NCBI RefSeq assembly: GCF_001458255.1
Contig: NZ_CYSB01000028.1
Coordinates: 36,574-100,573 of the forward strand
DNA from: Thalassovita autumnalis
Lineage (GTDB): Bacteria > Pseudomonadota > Alphaproteobacteria > Rhodobacterales > Rhodobacteraceae
Length of the DNA stretch: 64,000 nucleotides
Direction: 5' to 3'
Shown: positions 26,906 through 35,855 of the stretch, in pieces
Numbering within the stretch: position 1 is the stretch's first letter
Layout of the letters: each line of letters begins with the position of its first letter
Translations under genes and position numbers: made by a program
Notes under the pieces: generated by a model
The model's database searches: none
What the model was told of the DNA's origin: nothing
What the model saw: the letters and a program-made list of their open reading frames with translations, nothing else

Positions 26906-28387
26906 ATGACGACCAAGACTTTCAAACTTGGCCTCCTCAGCGCAGCGGCGCTGGCGGCCAGCGCCGGGCTGGCCATGGCCAAGTCCGACATCGTTGTGGC
27001 CATGCAGCTAGAGCCGCCACATCTGGACCCGACATCGGCCGCCGCAGGCGCCATCGACTCGGTGCTTTATTCCAACGTGTTTGAAGGTCTTACCCGTTTC
27101 GGTTCGGACGGTTCCGTAAACCCCGGTCTGGCCAAAAGCTGGGAGATCTCGGAAGACGGCAAAACCTACACCTTCATGCTGCACGAAGGCGTGACCTTCC
27201 ATGACGGTTCGGCGATGGACGCCGAAGACGTGAAATTCTCACTGGATCGCGCCCGCGCCGAAGACAGCGCCAACGCGCAGAAGGCCCTGTTTGAAGGCAT
27301 CGAAAACGTCGAGGTGGTTGATCCGCTGACTGTCAAGGTCACGCTGGCCGCACCCAACGGCAGCTTCCTGTTCAACATGGCCTGGGGCGATGCGGTGATC
27401 GTGGCGCCAGAAAGCATTGAGAACATCAAGACCAACCCTGTCGGCACCGGCGCCTTCAAGTTCACCAACTGGGTGCAGGGCGACAAGATCGATCTGGAAA
27501 AAAACGGCGCCTATTGGGGCACACCAGCGAAACTGGACAAGGTGAGCTTCAAGTTCATCTCGGACCCGACCGCCGCCTTTGCCGCCGTGATGGCTGAGGA
27601 TGTGAACGCCTTTGTCGGCTTCCCCGCGCCGGAAAACCTGCCGCAGTTCGAAGCCGATCCACGTTTCCAGGTGCTGGTGGGTTCGACCGAGGGTGAAACC
27701 ATCCTGTCGACCAACAACAAGATGCCGCCTTTTGACAATGTGAAGGTCCGCAAGGCGCTGGCCCATGCGATTGACCGTCAGGCCATCATTGATGGCGCGA
27801 TGTTCGGCTATGGCACCCCCATCGGCACCCACTTTGCGCCGCACAACCCCGATTACGTCGATCTGACCGGCAACAGCGCCTATGATCCAGCGATGGCCAA
27901 GGAACTGCTGGCCGAGGCGGGCTATGCCGACGGTTTCAAAACAACGCTGAAACTGCCGCCGCCCTCCTACGCCCGTCGCGGTGGTGAGATCATTGCTGCC
28001 CAGCTGCGCGCCGTAGGGATTGAGGCTGAAATCAGCAACCTGGAATGGGCGCAGTGGCTGGAACAGGTGTTCCGCGGCAAGGATTACGGCTTGACCATCG
28101 TCAGCCACACCGAGCCCTTCGACATCGGCATCTATGCCCGTCCGGACTATTACTTCCAGTATGACAATCCCAGCTTCCAGCAGCTGATCGCTGATCTGGG
28201 TGTGGAGGCCGATCCGGCCAAACGTTCGGCACTGCTGGCGACCGCACAGGAGACGATTTCGGGCGACTATGTGAACGGCTACCTGTTCCAGCTGGCCTAC
28301 CCCACCGTGGCCAATGCCAAGGTGAAGGGCCTTTGGAAAGACGCGCCCACCCAGGCGACCGATCTGACCGGCGTTTACTGGGAGTAA
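26906..28387 (+). CDS. ABC transporter substrate-binding protein, peptide/opine family (SBP_bac_5)
   Basis: The 493-residue protein starts with a Sec signal peptide (cleavage after AMA, about residue 25). The family-5 body follows, including SVLYSNVFEGLTRFGSDGSVNPGLAKSW, YTFMLHEGVTFHDGS and VRKALAHAIDRQAII. It binds the cargo in the periplasm for the permeases encoded next. It lies 18 bases after the M20 gene. A strong hairpin behind it probably favours its mRNA over the downstream permease genes. Confidence 0.92.
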   Translation: MTTKTFKLGLLSAAALAASAGLAMAKSDIVVAMQLEPPHLDPTSAAAGAIDSVLYSNVFEGLTRFGSDGSVNPGLAKSWEISEDGKTYTFMLHEGVTFHDGSAMDAEDVKFSLDRARAEDSANAQKALFEGIENVEVVDPLTVKVTLAAPNGSFLFNMAWGDAVIVAPESIENIKTNPVGTGAFKFTNWVQGDKIDLEKNGAYWGTPAKLDKVSFKFISDPTAAFAAVMAEDVNAFVGFPAPENLPQFEADPRFQVLVGSTEGETILSTNNKMPPFDNVKVRKALAHAIDRQAIIDGAMFGYGTPIGTHFAPHNPDYVDLTGNSAYDPAMAKELLAEAGYADGFKTTLKLPPPSYARRGGEIIAAQLRAVGIEAEISNLEWAQWLEQVFRGKDYGLTIVSHTEPFDIGIYARPDYYFQYDNPSFQQLIADLGVEADPAKRSALLATAQETISGDYVNGYLFQLAYPTVANAKVKGLWKDAPTQATDLTGVYWE

Positions 28388-28397
28388 GTTGACCCCA

Positions 28398-28427
28398 CCC
28401 CGGCGGCTGTGTGTGTGGCCGCCGGGG
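28398..28427 (+). promoter_or_regulatory. Intra-operon hairpin between binding protein and permease genes
   Basis: A perfect ten-base stem CCCCGGCGGC/GCCGCCGGGG encloses a ten-base TG-repeat loop. It is followed by GAGTATTTTTGG. Such hairpins after binding-protein genes usually stabilise that part of the mRNA or partly stop transcription. Confidence 0.7.
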
Positions 28428-28431
28428 ATGT

Positions 28432-28454
28432 GAGTATTTTTGGAACATTGAAAG
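28432..28454 (-). repeat. Inverted copy of the dispersed intergenic repeat
   Basis: Read on the minus strand this is CTTTCAATG-T-TCC-AAAAATACTC. It matches the copy at 7892 apart from one mismatch and one indel. Both copies lie in non-coding DNA next to strong hairpins. Confidence 0.6.
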
Positions 28455-28490
28455 ACAGGGGCCCACGTCCCTTGGAGGGAAGCGGCGCCG

Positions 28491-29438
28491 ATGCTGCATT
28501 ATCTGTTGAAACGGTTGCTGTCGCTGGCGGTCAGCCTCGTGGTGGCCTCGCTGGTGATCTTTCTGGCGCTTGAGGTCGTGCCGGGGGATCCGGCGGCCTA
28601 TATGCTGGGCATCAACGCACAGGAAGACACGCTGGCCGCCCTGCGCGAAGAACTGGGGCTGAACGGCAGCGTGGTAGAACGCTATCTCAGCTGGGCCGGT
28701 GGCCTACTGCAGGGCGATTTCGGCACCTCCTATACCTATCGCACCCCGGTGGCCGAGATGATCGGCGAGCGGCTGTGGATTTCCCTGCCGCTGGCGCTTT
28801 ATGCGCTGACGCTTTCGACCTTGATTGCCTTCCCGGCTGGGATCTGGGCCGCGTCCAAACGCGGCTCACCAGTGGATGTGACCGTGATGGGGGTGACGCA
28901 ACTGGGCGTGGCGATCCCGAACTTCTGGTTTGCCATGCTGATGGTGCTGGTCTTTGCCATCAACCTGCGTTGGTTCTCCGCCGGTGGATTTGTCGGCTGG
29001 GACGCCGGTTTCCTGCTGGCGATGAAATCACTGACGCTTCCAGCCATTGCGCTGGCGCTGCCGCAGGCCAGCATTCTGGCGCGGGTGATGCGGTCATCGC
29101 TGCTCGACACCCTATCCGAAGATTTCATCCGCACCGCCCGTGCCAAAGGCCTAAGCAAACGTCAGGCGCTGTGGCGGCATGCGCTGCGCAATGCGCTGAT
29201 CCCGGTGCTGACCATCATCGGGCTGCAGTTTTCCTTCCTGCTGGCGGGGGCGATCATCATTGAAAACGTTTTCTTCCTGCCCGGTCTTGGGCGACTGGTG
29301 TTCCAGTCCATTTCGGCCCGCGATCTGATCGTGGTGGAAAGCGTTGTGATGCTCTTGGTCTTTGCGGTGATTGTGGTGAATTTTCTGGTGGATCTGGCCT
29401 ATGCCATCGTAGATCCCCGGTTGCGGGGACGGCGCTGA
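28491..29438 (+). CDS. ABC transporter permease, DppB-like
   Basis: The 315-residue membrane protein has the DppB/OppB layout: an N-terminal helix (LLKRLLSLAVSLVVASLVIFLALEV), the periplasmic segment with VPGDPAAYMLG, then five more helices. The coupling loop (EDFIRTARAKGLSKRQALWRHALRNALIPV) is the EAA motif that docks on the ATPases. It forms a heterodimer with the next gene product, whose start overlaps its stop codon. Confidence 0.93.
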   Translation: MLHYLLKRLLSLAVSLVVASLVIFLALEVVPGDPAAYMLGINAQEDTLAALREELGLNGSVVERYLSWAGGLLQGDFGTSYTYRTPVAEMIGERLWISLPLALYALTLSTLIAFPAGIWAASKRGSPVDVTVMGVTQLGVAIPNFWFAMLMVLVFAINLRWFSAGGFVGWDAGFLLAMKSLTLPAIALALPQASILARVMRSSLLDTLSEDFIRTARAKGLSKRQALWRHALRNALIPVLTIIGLQFSFLLAGAIIIENVFFLPGLGRLVFQSISARDLIVVESVVMLLVFAVIVVNFLVDLAYAIVDPRLRGRR

Positions 29439-30250
29439 TGCGGAACCTTTGGCTGGGCGGTGTGCTGACCGCGATCTTTGCTGGCATGGCGGTGCTGAGC
29501 TTCCTCTGGACGCCCTATGATCCGACCGTTCTGGATATTGCCAACAAGATCAAAACGCCCTCAACGGCGCACCCTCTGGGCACGGACCACTTTGGCCGCG
29601 ATATCCTGAGCATGATCATGGTGGGCGCGCGCACCTCCATCGCGGTGGCGCTGGTGGCCGTGGGCATCGGCATGGGGCTGGGGGTGCCACTGGGCCTGAC
29701 GGCGGCGGCGCGCAAAGGCGGGCTGCTGGACGAGCTGATTATGCGTGGCAACGATCTGGTCTTTGCCTTCCCCTCGCTGCTGATTGCTATCATGATTACG
29801 GCCGTTTTTGGTGCCTCCGCGGTCAACGCGATCATCGCCATTGGTATTTTCAACATCCCTGTCTTTGCCCGCCTAACCCGCTCCGGCGCGCTGAGCCTTT
29901 GGACCCGTGATTATGTCATGGCCGCCCGTGTGGCCGGCAAAGGCGCGACGCGGATTTCCGTTGAACATATCCTGCCCAATGTCACCAACCTGTTGATCGT
30001 GCAGGGCACCATCCAGTTTTCGCTAGGGATCCTGGCTGAGGCGGGCCTGAGTTATGTTGGCCTTGGCGCGCAGCCGCCGACCGCCAGCTGGGGGCGGATG
30101 CTGGCGGACAGCCAGACGATGATTTCCTTTGCCCCGCATATGGCGCTGTTCCCCGGTCTGGCGATCTTGCTGACAGTGCTGGGGTTGAACCTGATGGGCG
30201 ACGGGCTGCGCGATATGTTTGACCCCAAACTGCGGAGGGCGCGGTCATGA
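29438..30250 (+). CDS. ABC transporter permease, DppC-like
   Basis: The 270-residue protein has a short N-terminal helix, the DppC-type segment HPLGTDHFGRDILSMIMVGARTS and further membrane helices. The EAA loop has RDYVMAARVAGKGATRISVEHILPNV. It is the second permease of the importer. The gene overlaps dppB-like by one base and the ATPase gene by four. Confidence 0.93.
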   Translation: MRNLWLGGVLTAIFAGMAVLSFLWTPYDPTVLDIANKIKTPSTAHPLGTDHFGRDILSMIMVGARTSIAVALVAVGIGMGLGVPLGLTAAARKGGLLDELIMRGNDLVFAFPSLLIAIMITAVFGASAVNAIIAIGIFNIPVFARLTRSGALSLWTRDYVMAARVAGKGATRISVEHILPNVTNLLIVQGTIQFSLGILAEAGLSYVGLGAQPPTASWGRMLADSQTMISFAPHMALFPGLAILLTVLGLNLMGDGLRDMFDPKLRRARS

Positions 30251-31836
30251 GCCTTCTGAAGATCGAGAAGCTGAACCTGAGTATCCACGGCAGTCAGATC
30301 CTGCACGATGTGTCGATGCAGGTCGCACCAGGGCAGATCCTGGGGGTGATTGGCGAAAGCGGGTCTGGAAAATCCATGTCCGCCTTTGCCGCCATGCAGT
30401 TGTTGCCCAATGGGGCGACCTGTGAGGGGCAGGTCACTGTGGCGGGACAGGACGTTCTGGCGCTTTCTGAGACGCAGCTGTGCCAGATGCGCGGGCGCGA
30501 CGTGGGCATGGTGTTTCAGGAACCGATGACGGCGCTGAACCCGATCCGCACCATTGGCGATCAGGTGGCCGAAACCATCCTGATCCATGAAAACGTCAGC
30601 AAGGCTGAGGCGCTGGAACGCGCCGCCGAGGCGTTGGCCCGGGCAGAACTGCCGCAGGATCGTTTCCCGCTCAGCCGCTATCCGTTTGAACTGTCCGGGG
30701 GGCAGCGCCAGCGGGTGGTGATCGCCATGGCCATCGCGCTGCGCCCCAAACTGCTGATCGCGGATGAACCGACCACCGCGCTGGATGTGACCACGCAGGC
30801 ACAGATCCTTGAGCTGCTGAAACGGCTGGTGGCCGAGGATCAGATGGGCCTGATGCTGATCAGCCATGATCTGGCGGTGGTTGCGGATCTGGCGGATGAG
30901 ATTGTCATCATGCAAAAAGGCCGCGTGGTCGAAAGTGGCCCGGCCGCAACCCTGTTCCGCGACATGCAGCACCCCTATTCCAAGGCGCTGCTGGCAGCCT
31001 CCACCCATGTGCCGGACCGTGAGGGTGCCGCGCAGGACCAGCCGCTGCTCAGCGTGCGGGATGTGGTGCGGGAATACACGCTCCATGCCAACGGCTGGCT
31101 GGGCAAAACCAGCAAATTGAAGGCGGTGAAGGGCGTGAGCTTCGACATCCGCAAGGGCGAAAGTCTGGGCCTTGTGGGCGAGTCGGGTTGTGGCAAATCC
31201 ACCCTGACCCGCGCCATTCTGGGGCTGGAGGAGGTGCAGGGTGGGGAGATCCTGCTGGACGGCCAGCCGGTCTTCAGCGGTAAGAAACCCAACCGCGCCG
31301 TACGCCGCCGTATGCAGGTGGTGTTTCAGGATCCCTACGGCAGTTTCAATCCCCGCTGGAAGGTCAGCCGGTTGATCTGTGAACCGATGCATCTGCTGGA
31401 CCAGCCGCCGAAAGCGCAGGCATTGCAGGATGCGATGGTTGAGGCGATGGAAAGCGTCGGCCTCACCGCTGACGACCTTGATAAATACATCCACGAGTTT
31501 TCCGGCGGCCAGCGTCAGCGGATCGCTATTGCCCGCGCGCTGATCATCAAACCCGATCTGATCATTCTGGATGAGGCGGTTTCAGCCCTCGATGTCTCAG
31601 TCCGCGCGCAGGTTTTGGACCTGCTGGCTGACCTCTCAGACCGCTTTGGGCTCACCTACCTGTTCATCAGCCACGATCTGTCAGTGGTGCGCTCCATCAC
31701 CGATCGGGTGCTGGTGATGAAATCCGGTGAGATTGTGGAACAGGGTGAGACGCAGGCGGTCTTTGACGCGCCGCAGCATGACTACACCAAAGAATTGATC
31801 GCCGCCGCGCCGGTATTGCCGGCCGATGTGGCGTGA
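30247..31836 (+). CDS. Fused peptide ABC transporter ATPase (DppD-DppF in one chain)
   Basis: The 529-residue protein carries two complete nucleotide-binding domains. Domain 1 has [28 protein letters not shown] and the switch His in ISHDLAVV. Domain 2 (from about residue 260) has [35 protein letters not shown] and ISHDLSVV. Both active sites look functional. Fusion of the two ATPases is known in this importer group (for example GsiA). The chain energises uptake by the preceding permeases. Confidence 0.94.
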   Translation: MSLLKIEKLNLSIHGSQILHDVSMQVAPGQILGVIGESGSGKSMSAFAAMQLLPNGATCEGQVTVAGQDVLALSETQLCQMRGRDVGMVFQEPMTALNPIRTIGDQVAETILIHENVSKAEALERAAEALARAELPQDRFPLSRYPFELSGGQRQRVVIAMAIALRPKLLIADEPTTALDVTTQAQILELLKRLVAEDQMGLMLISHDLAVVADLADEIVIMQKGRVVESGPAATLFRDMQHPYSKALLAASTHVPDREGAAQDQPLLSVRDVVREYTLHANGWLGKTSKLKAVKGVSFDIRKGESLGLVGESGCGKSTLTRAILGLEEVQGGEILLDGQPVFSGKKPNRAVRRRMQVVFQDPYGSFNPRWKVSRLICEPMHLLDQPPKAQALQDAMVEAMESVGLTADDLDKYIHEFSGGQRQRIAIARALIIKPDLIILDEAVSALDVSVRAQVLDLLADLSDRFGLTYLFISHDLSVVRSITDRVLVMKSGEIVEQGETQAVFDAPQHDYTKELIAAAPVLPADVA

Positions 31837-31860
31837 GACGACAAGACGAAGGACAAGACG

Positions 31861-33315
31861 ATGAGTGATGCGCTGAACCTGTGGTTTGACCCTGAAAAAT
31901 GCCTGATCGATGGGGCGTGGGTGGCCCCTGCCTCCGGCCAGACGCTGCCACTCTCGAACCCCTCCACCGGGGCAGAGATTGGCGCGATTGCCCGCGGTGG
32001 TGCGGCGGATATTAACGCCGCCGTGGACGCGGCGCACCGGGCCTGGCAGGGCGCTTGGGGCAAGGTCACTGCGGTTGAACGGGGGCGCATCCTGTACCGT
32101 CTGGGCCAGCTGGTGCTGGACCGGGTTGAGGATCTGGCCCGGATCGAAGCCTTAGACGTGGGCAAGCCACTGAAACAGGCCCGCGCGGACGCCATCGCAT
32201 TGGCCCGTTATCTGGAATTCTATGCCGGTGCCGCCGACAAGTTGCACGGCGAAACCATCCCCTATCTGGACGGCTACACCGTCTACACCATGCGCGAAGC
32301 CCACGGGGTGACCGCCCATATCGTGCCTTGGAATTACCCGATGCAAATCATTGGCCGTTCAGTCGGGGCGGCACTAGCCACCGGCAACGCCTGTGTGCTG
32401 AAACCGGCCGAGGATGCCTGCCTGACCGCATTGGCCTTCGCCGATCTCGCCAAGGAGGCCGGTCTGCCCGATGGTGCACTGAACGTGGTGCCGGGGCTGG
32501 GGTCTGAGGCTGGCGCGGCGCTGAGCGCCCACACCGGCGTGCATCACGTCAGCTTCACCGGCTCAGTTGGTACCGGGGTTCAGGTACAGATGGCGGCGGC
32601 ACAGAACGTCATTCCGGTGACGCTGGAACTGGGTGGGAAATCCCCACAACTGGTGTTTGAAGATGCCGATCTGGATGCGGCGCTGCCCTTCCTTGTGAAC
32701 GCTGGTATCCAGAACGCGGGCCAGACCTGCTCGGCCTCGTCGCGTATTCTGGCGCATCGCTCGGTATACGATCAGGTGGTTGAGCGGATGGCGGCCCGCT
32801 ATGGCGAGTTGCGGGTTGGTCAAGCGATGTCTGATCTGGATGTGGGACCGCTGATCTCAGCCAAGCAAAAGGGGCTGGTTTCAGGCTTCCTCGATCAGGG
32901 CAAGGATCTGGAAACCGCCGCGCAGGGCGTGCTGCAGGACGCACCGGATGGCGGCAACTACGTGCAGCCCACCCTCTTTGCCGGGGTCACGCCTGATCAC
33001 TGTTTGGCGCAGGACGAAGTCTTTGGCCCGGTGCAGGTCGTCATTCCCTTTGACAGCGAAGAGGAAGCCGTGGCCATCGCAAATGGCACTGATTACGGGT
33101 TGGTCGCCTCGGTCTGGTCGCAGAACGGGGCCCGCCAGATGCGTCTGGCCAAGGCGATACGCACCGGTCAGGTCTTCCTCAACAACTATGGTGCCGGGGG
33201 CGGGGTGGAACTGCCCTTTGGCGGCATCGGCAAATCAGGGCATGGCCGCGAAAAAGGGTTTGAGGCGCTTTATGGCTTCACCACCCTGAAAACCGTCGCC
33301 GCCTTTCACGGGTAA
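31861..33315 (+). CDS. NAD(P)-dependent aldehyde dehydrogenase
   Basis: The 484-residue protein is a full-length ALDH with VPWNYPMQIIGRSVGAAL, the NAD-site SFTGSVGTG, the catalytic Glu in LELGGKSPQLVFED and the catalytic Cys in GQTCSASSR. It resembles betaine-aldehyde and gamma-aminobutyraldehyde dehydrogenases. Within this operon it probably oxidises an aldehyde made from the imported compound. Which aldehyde is unknown. Confidence 0.92.
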   Translation: MSDALNLWFDPEKCLIDGAWVAPASGQTLPLSNPSTGAEIGAIARGGAADINAAVDAAHRAWQGAWGKVTAVERGRILYRLGQLVLDRVEDLARIEALDVGKPLKQARADAIALARYLEFYAGAADKLHGETIPYLDGYTVYTMREAHGVTAHIVPWNYPMQIIGRSVGAALATGNACVLKPAEDACLTALAFADLAKEAGLPDGALNVVPGLGSEAGAALSAHTGVHHVSFTGSVGTGVQVQMAAAQNVIPVTLELGGKSPQLVFEDADLDAALPFLVNAGIQNAGQTCSASSRILAHRSVYDQVVERMAARYGELRVGQAMSDLDVGPLISAKQKGLVSGFLDQGKDLETAAQGVLQDAPDGGNYVQPTLFAGVTPDHCLAQDEVFGPVQVVIPFDSEEEAVAIANGTDYGLVASVWSQNGARQMRLAKAIRTGQVFLNNYGAGGGVELPFGGIGKSGHGREKGFEALYGFTTLKTVAAFHG

Positions 33316-33320
33316 CACAG

Positions 33321-33773
33321 ATGGCTGAGATCGAAACAGGCCGCCGCGTGGTTGCGGCCAGCGAATGTGATACATTAGGCCATGCCAATATCGCCAGCTA
33401 CATCGCCTATGTCTCAGACTCGGGCTTTGCCATGATGAACCATGTCGGGCTGGGCCGAGACAATATACTGGGTGGCCGACGCTTGGGCATCGCCGTGGTG
33501 GATATGCAGGCGCAGTATAAGGCCGAGCTGCTGCCCGGTGATTGCATCCATCTGCGCACCGGGCTGCTGTCTATCGGCACCAAGTCGATGGTGTTTCGCC
33601 ACCGGATCTACCGCAGCCGGTCTGACGGATCAGAACAGCTGGTGTTTGAAGGCCGATTTACCAAAGTGCTGATGGATCTGGAGGCGCGCCGCGCCATCGC
33701 CATCCCCGAGGATATCAAAGACAAGTTGGAGACGCTGCGCCTTGCGCCAGCGGAGGAAGGAGAAACAACATGA
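33321..33773 (+). CDS. Hotdog-fold acyl-CoA thioesterase (4HBT type)
   Basis: This 150-residue protein has the 4HBT pattern: ASECDTLGHANIASYIAYVSDSGFAMM at the start, then MQAQYKAELLPGDCIHLRTGLLSIGTKSMVF. The Asp-x-x-Gly-His-x-Asn arrangement matches the catalytic motif. Thioesterases of this type also occur with carnitine genes. It lies 5 bases after the aldehyde dehydrogenase gene and overlaps the SDR gene by four bases, so all three are likely translated together. Confidence 0.82.
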   Translation: MAEIETGRRVVAASECDTLGHANIASYIAYVSDSGFAMMNHVGLGRDNILGGRRLGIAVVDMQAQYKAELLPGDCIHLRTGLLSIGTKSMVFRHRIYRSRSDGSEQLVFEGRFTKVLMDLEARRAIAIPEDIKDKLETLRLAPAEEGETT

Positions 33774-34510
33774 GACTGGCAGGCAAAACCGCCATCGTAA
33801 CGGGTGGCGCATCCGGCTTTGGCGCCGGGATTGTACGCAAGTTTGCTGAGGAAGGCGCCAATGTGATGGTCGCTGACCTGAACATGGATCTGGCCCGCGA
33901 CGTGGCCGCCGAGGTGGGCGGCATCGCCCAACAGGTGGATGTGTCCAAAGACGCCGATGTGGCCGCCATGGTCGCCGCTGCACGTGCGCAGATGGGCGAC
34001 ATCGATATTCTGGTCAACAACGCAGGGATCACCCATCTGCCCAAACCGATGGAAGAGGTGACCGAGGATGAATTTGACCGGGTCTGGGCGGTAAACTGCA
34101 AGTCAGTCTACCTGACCGCCAAACACGCCGTGCCGCTGATGAAGGCGGCGGGCAAAGGCGCCGTTTTGAACGTGGCCTCCACCGCTGGCCTCAGCCCGCG
34201 GCCGAACCTCAACTGGTACAACAGCTCCAAAGGGTGGATGATCACCGCGACCAAAACCATGGCCGTTGAACTGGCCCCGGCAGGCATCCGCGTCAACGCC
34301 ATCTGCCCGGTGGCCGGTGAAACCCCGCTGCTGACCAGCTTCATGGGCGAAGACACGCCTGAGATTCGCGCCAAGTTCTTGTCGACCATCCCGATCGGTC
34401 GCTTCTCCACCCCCGAGGATATGGGCAATGCCGCCTGTTTCCTCTGCTCGGATGAGGCTGGCATGGTCACTGGCGTCGCCATGGAAGTGGACGGCGGCCG
34501 CTGTATCTAA
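33770..34510 (+). CDS. Short-chain dehydrogenase/reductase
   Basis: This 246-residue classical SDR has the cofactor motif TGGASGFGAG, the NNAG motif in ILVNNAGITH, the catalytic Ser in NVASTAGLSPRP and the YxxxK pair in WYNSSKGWM. The C-terminal end EVDGGRCI is usual for the family. An Asp at the end of strand 2 (VADLN) suggests NAD rather than NADP. It is the last gene of the M20/ABC operon and probably oxidises a hydroxyl group of an intermediate. Confidence 0.9.
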   Translation: MRLAGKTAIVTGGASGFGAGIVRKFAEEGANVMVADLNMDLARDVAAEVGGIAQQVDVSKDADVAAMVAAARAQMGDIDILVNNAGITHLPKPMEEVTEDEFDRVWAVNCKSVYLTAKHAVPLMKAAGKGAVLNVASTAGLSPRPNLNWYNSSKGWMITATKTMAVELAPAGIRVNAICPVAGETPLLTSFMGEDTPEIRAKFLSTIPIGRFSTPEDMGNAACFLCSDEAGMVTGVAMEVDGGRCI

Positions 34511-34520
34511 AACCAACGAA

Positions 34521-34554
34521 GTTGCGCCCTTTCCCAGTGTGAAACGGGCGCAAC
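34521..34554 (+). terminator. Strong hairpin at the end of the M20/ABC operon
   Basis: Perfect nine-base arms GTTGCGCCC/GGGCGCAAC with an inner TTTC/GAAA extension start ten bases after the SDR stop. No T-run follows, so it may be a factor-assisted terminator or a 3'-end stabiliser. The rest of the gap to asd holds an imperfect long-loop AAAAGGGG/CCCCTTTT pair. Confidence 0.5.
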
Positions 34555-34728
34555 CCTATCCCGCTGTTGCAGAATTCGTCGCCAGTCCGGCAGGCAAATC
34601 CCCCCGCCCCACCGCAAAAGGGGCGATGTTTCGATACAATATAGTTCATCACATCCGCGCGAATCCCCTTTTTTCCTTTGGTTTGCTGCGCTAAGAGCGC
34701 CCTGTCCAAACCTTAAGGAGTGAGCCAA

Positions 34729-35751
34729 ATGGGCTACAAAATCGCCGTCGTTGGCGCCACGGGCAACGTGGGCCGCGAAATGCTGAACATCCTGGCCGAG
34801 CGCCAGTTCCCTGTTGACGAGATCGTTGCGCTGGCAAGCCGCAAATCTCAAGGCACCGAAGTAAGCTTCGGCGATACCACCCTGAAGACCAAAGACCTGG
34901 ACACCTTTGACTTCACTGGCTGGGATATCGCGTTGTTTGCTGTCGGCTCGACCGCAACCAAGCAATACGCGCCGAAAGCGGCAGCCGCTGGTTGTGTGGT
35001 GATCGATAACTCATCGCTCTACCGCTATGATCCTGAGATCCCGCTGATCGTGCCTGAGGTGAACCCCCAGGACGTGCACCAGTACAAAAACAAAAACATC
35101 ATCGCCAACCCCAACTGCTCAACCGCGCAGATGGTTGTGGCGCTGAAACCGCTGCATGATCGCGCCAAGATCAAGCGCGTCGTTGTATCGACCTACCAGT
35201 CGGTCTCCGGCTCGGGCAAAGATGCGATTGATGAGCTGTGGAACCAGACCAAGGGCATGTATGTCCCCGGCCAGGAAGTGGAACCGAAGGTCTACACCAA
35301 ACAGATCGCCTTCAACGTGATTCCGCATATCGATGTCTTCATGGACAGCGGCGACACCAAGGAAGAGTGGAAAATGATCGCTGAGACGAAGAAAATCGTC
35401 GACCCCGCGATCAAAGTGACCGCCACCTGTGTGCGTGTTCCGGTCTTCGTCGGCCATTCGGAATCGATCAACATCGAATTCGAAGAGTTCCTGGACGAAG
35501 ATGAAGCCCGCGACATCCTGCGCGAAAGCCCCGGCCTGATGGTCATCGACAAGCGCGAAGACGGTGGCTACGTGACCCCGATCGAATGTGTCGGCGACTT
35601 CGCCACCTTCATCAGCCGCATCCGTCAGGACGTCACCGTTGAAAACGGCCTGAACCTGTGGTGCGTCAGCGACAACCTGCGCAAGGGCGCCGCCCTGAAC
35701 GCGGTACAAATCGCTGAGCTGCTGGGCCGTGAGGTTCTGAAAAAAGGCTGA
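34729..35751 (+). CDS. asd: Aspartate-semialdehyde dehydrogenase
   Basis: The 340-residue enzyme makes aspartate semialdehyde for lysine, diaminopimelate, threonine and methionine. It has AVVGATGNVGREML at the start, the catalytic Cys in NPNCSTAQMV and CVRVPVFVGHSESI with the catalytic His. The ATG at 34729 was chosen because AAGGAG lies eight bases before it; the GTG at 34720 would sit inside that ribosome site. It is a single gene with a terminator behind it. Confidence 0.95.
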   Translation: MGYKIAVVGATGNVGREMLNILAERQFPVDEIVALASRKSQGTEVSFGDTTLKTKDLDTFDFTGWDIALFAVGSTATKQYAPKAAAAGCVVIDNSSLYRYDPEIPLIVPEVNPQDVHQYKNKNIIANPNCSTAQMVVALKPLHDRAKIKRVVVSTYQSVSGSGKDAIDELWNQTKGMYVPGQEVEPKVYTKQIAFNVIPHIDVFMDSGDTKEEWKMIAETKKIVDPAIKVTATCVRVPVFVGHSESINIEFEEFLDEDEARDILRESPGLMVIDKREDGGYVTPIECVGDFATFISRIRQDVTVENGLNLWCVSDNLRKGAALNAVQIAELLGREVLKKG

Positions 35752-35775
35752 TCCATCGGCTGATTATCACCACTT

Positions 35776-35808
35776 GAGGGCGTCCTGATGGGCGCCCTCT
35801 TGCGTTTA
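35776..35808 (+). terminator. Terminator after asd
   Basis: The hairpin GAGGGCGTCC/GGGCGCCCTC (one G-T wobble, loop TGAT) is followed by TTGCGTTT. It separates asd from the DUF4139 gene. Confidence 0.7.
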
Positions 35809-35855
35809 GGGGGTGCAGGGTTTCACCATGGTCGCACTTGATCAGGAGAGATTTC

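Noticed and set aside
30052..31494. 480-residue minus-strand frame opposite the fused ABC ATPase
   Set aside because: The two nucleotide-binding domains on the plus strand account for the region; the frame is a GC-driven shadow.
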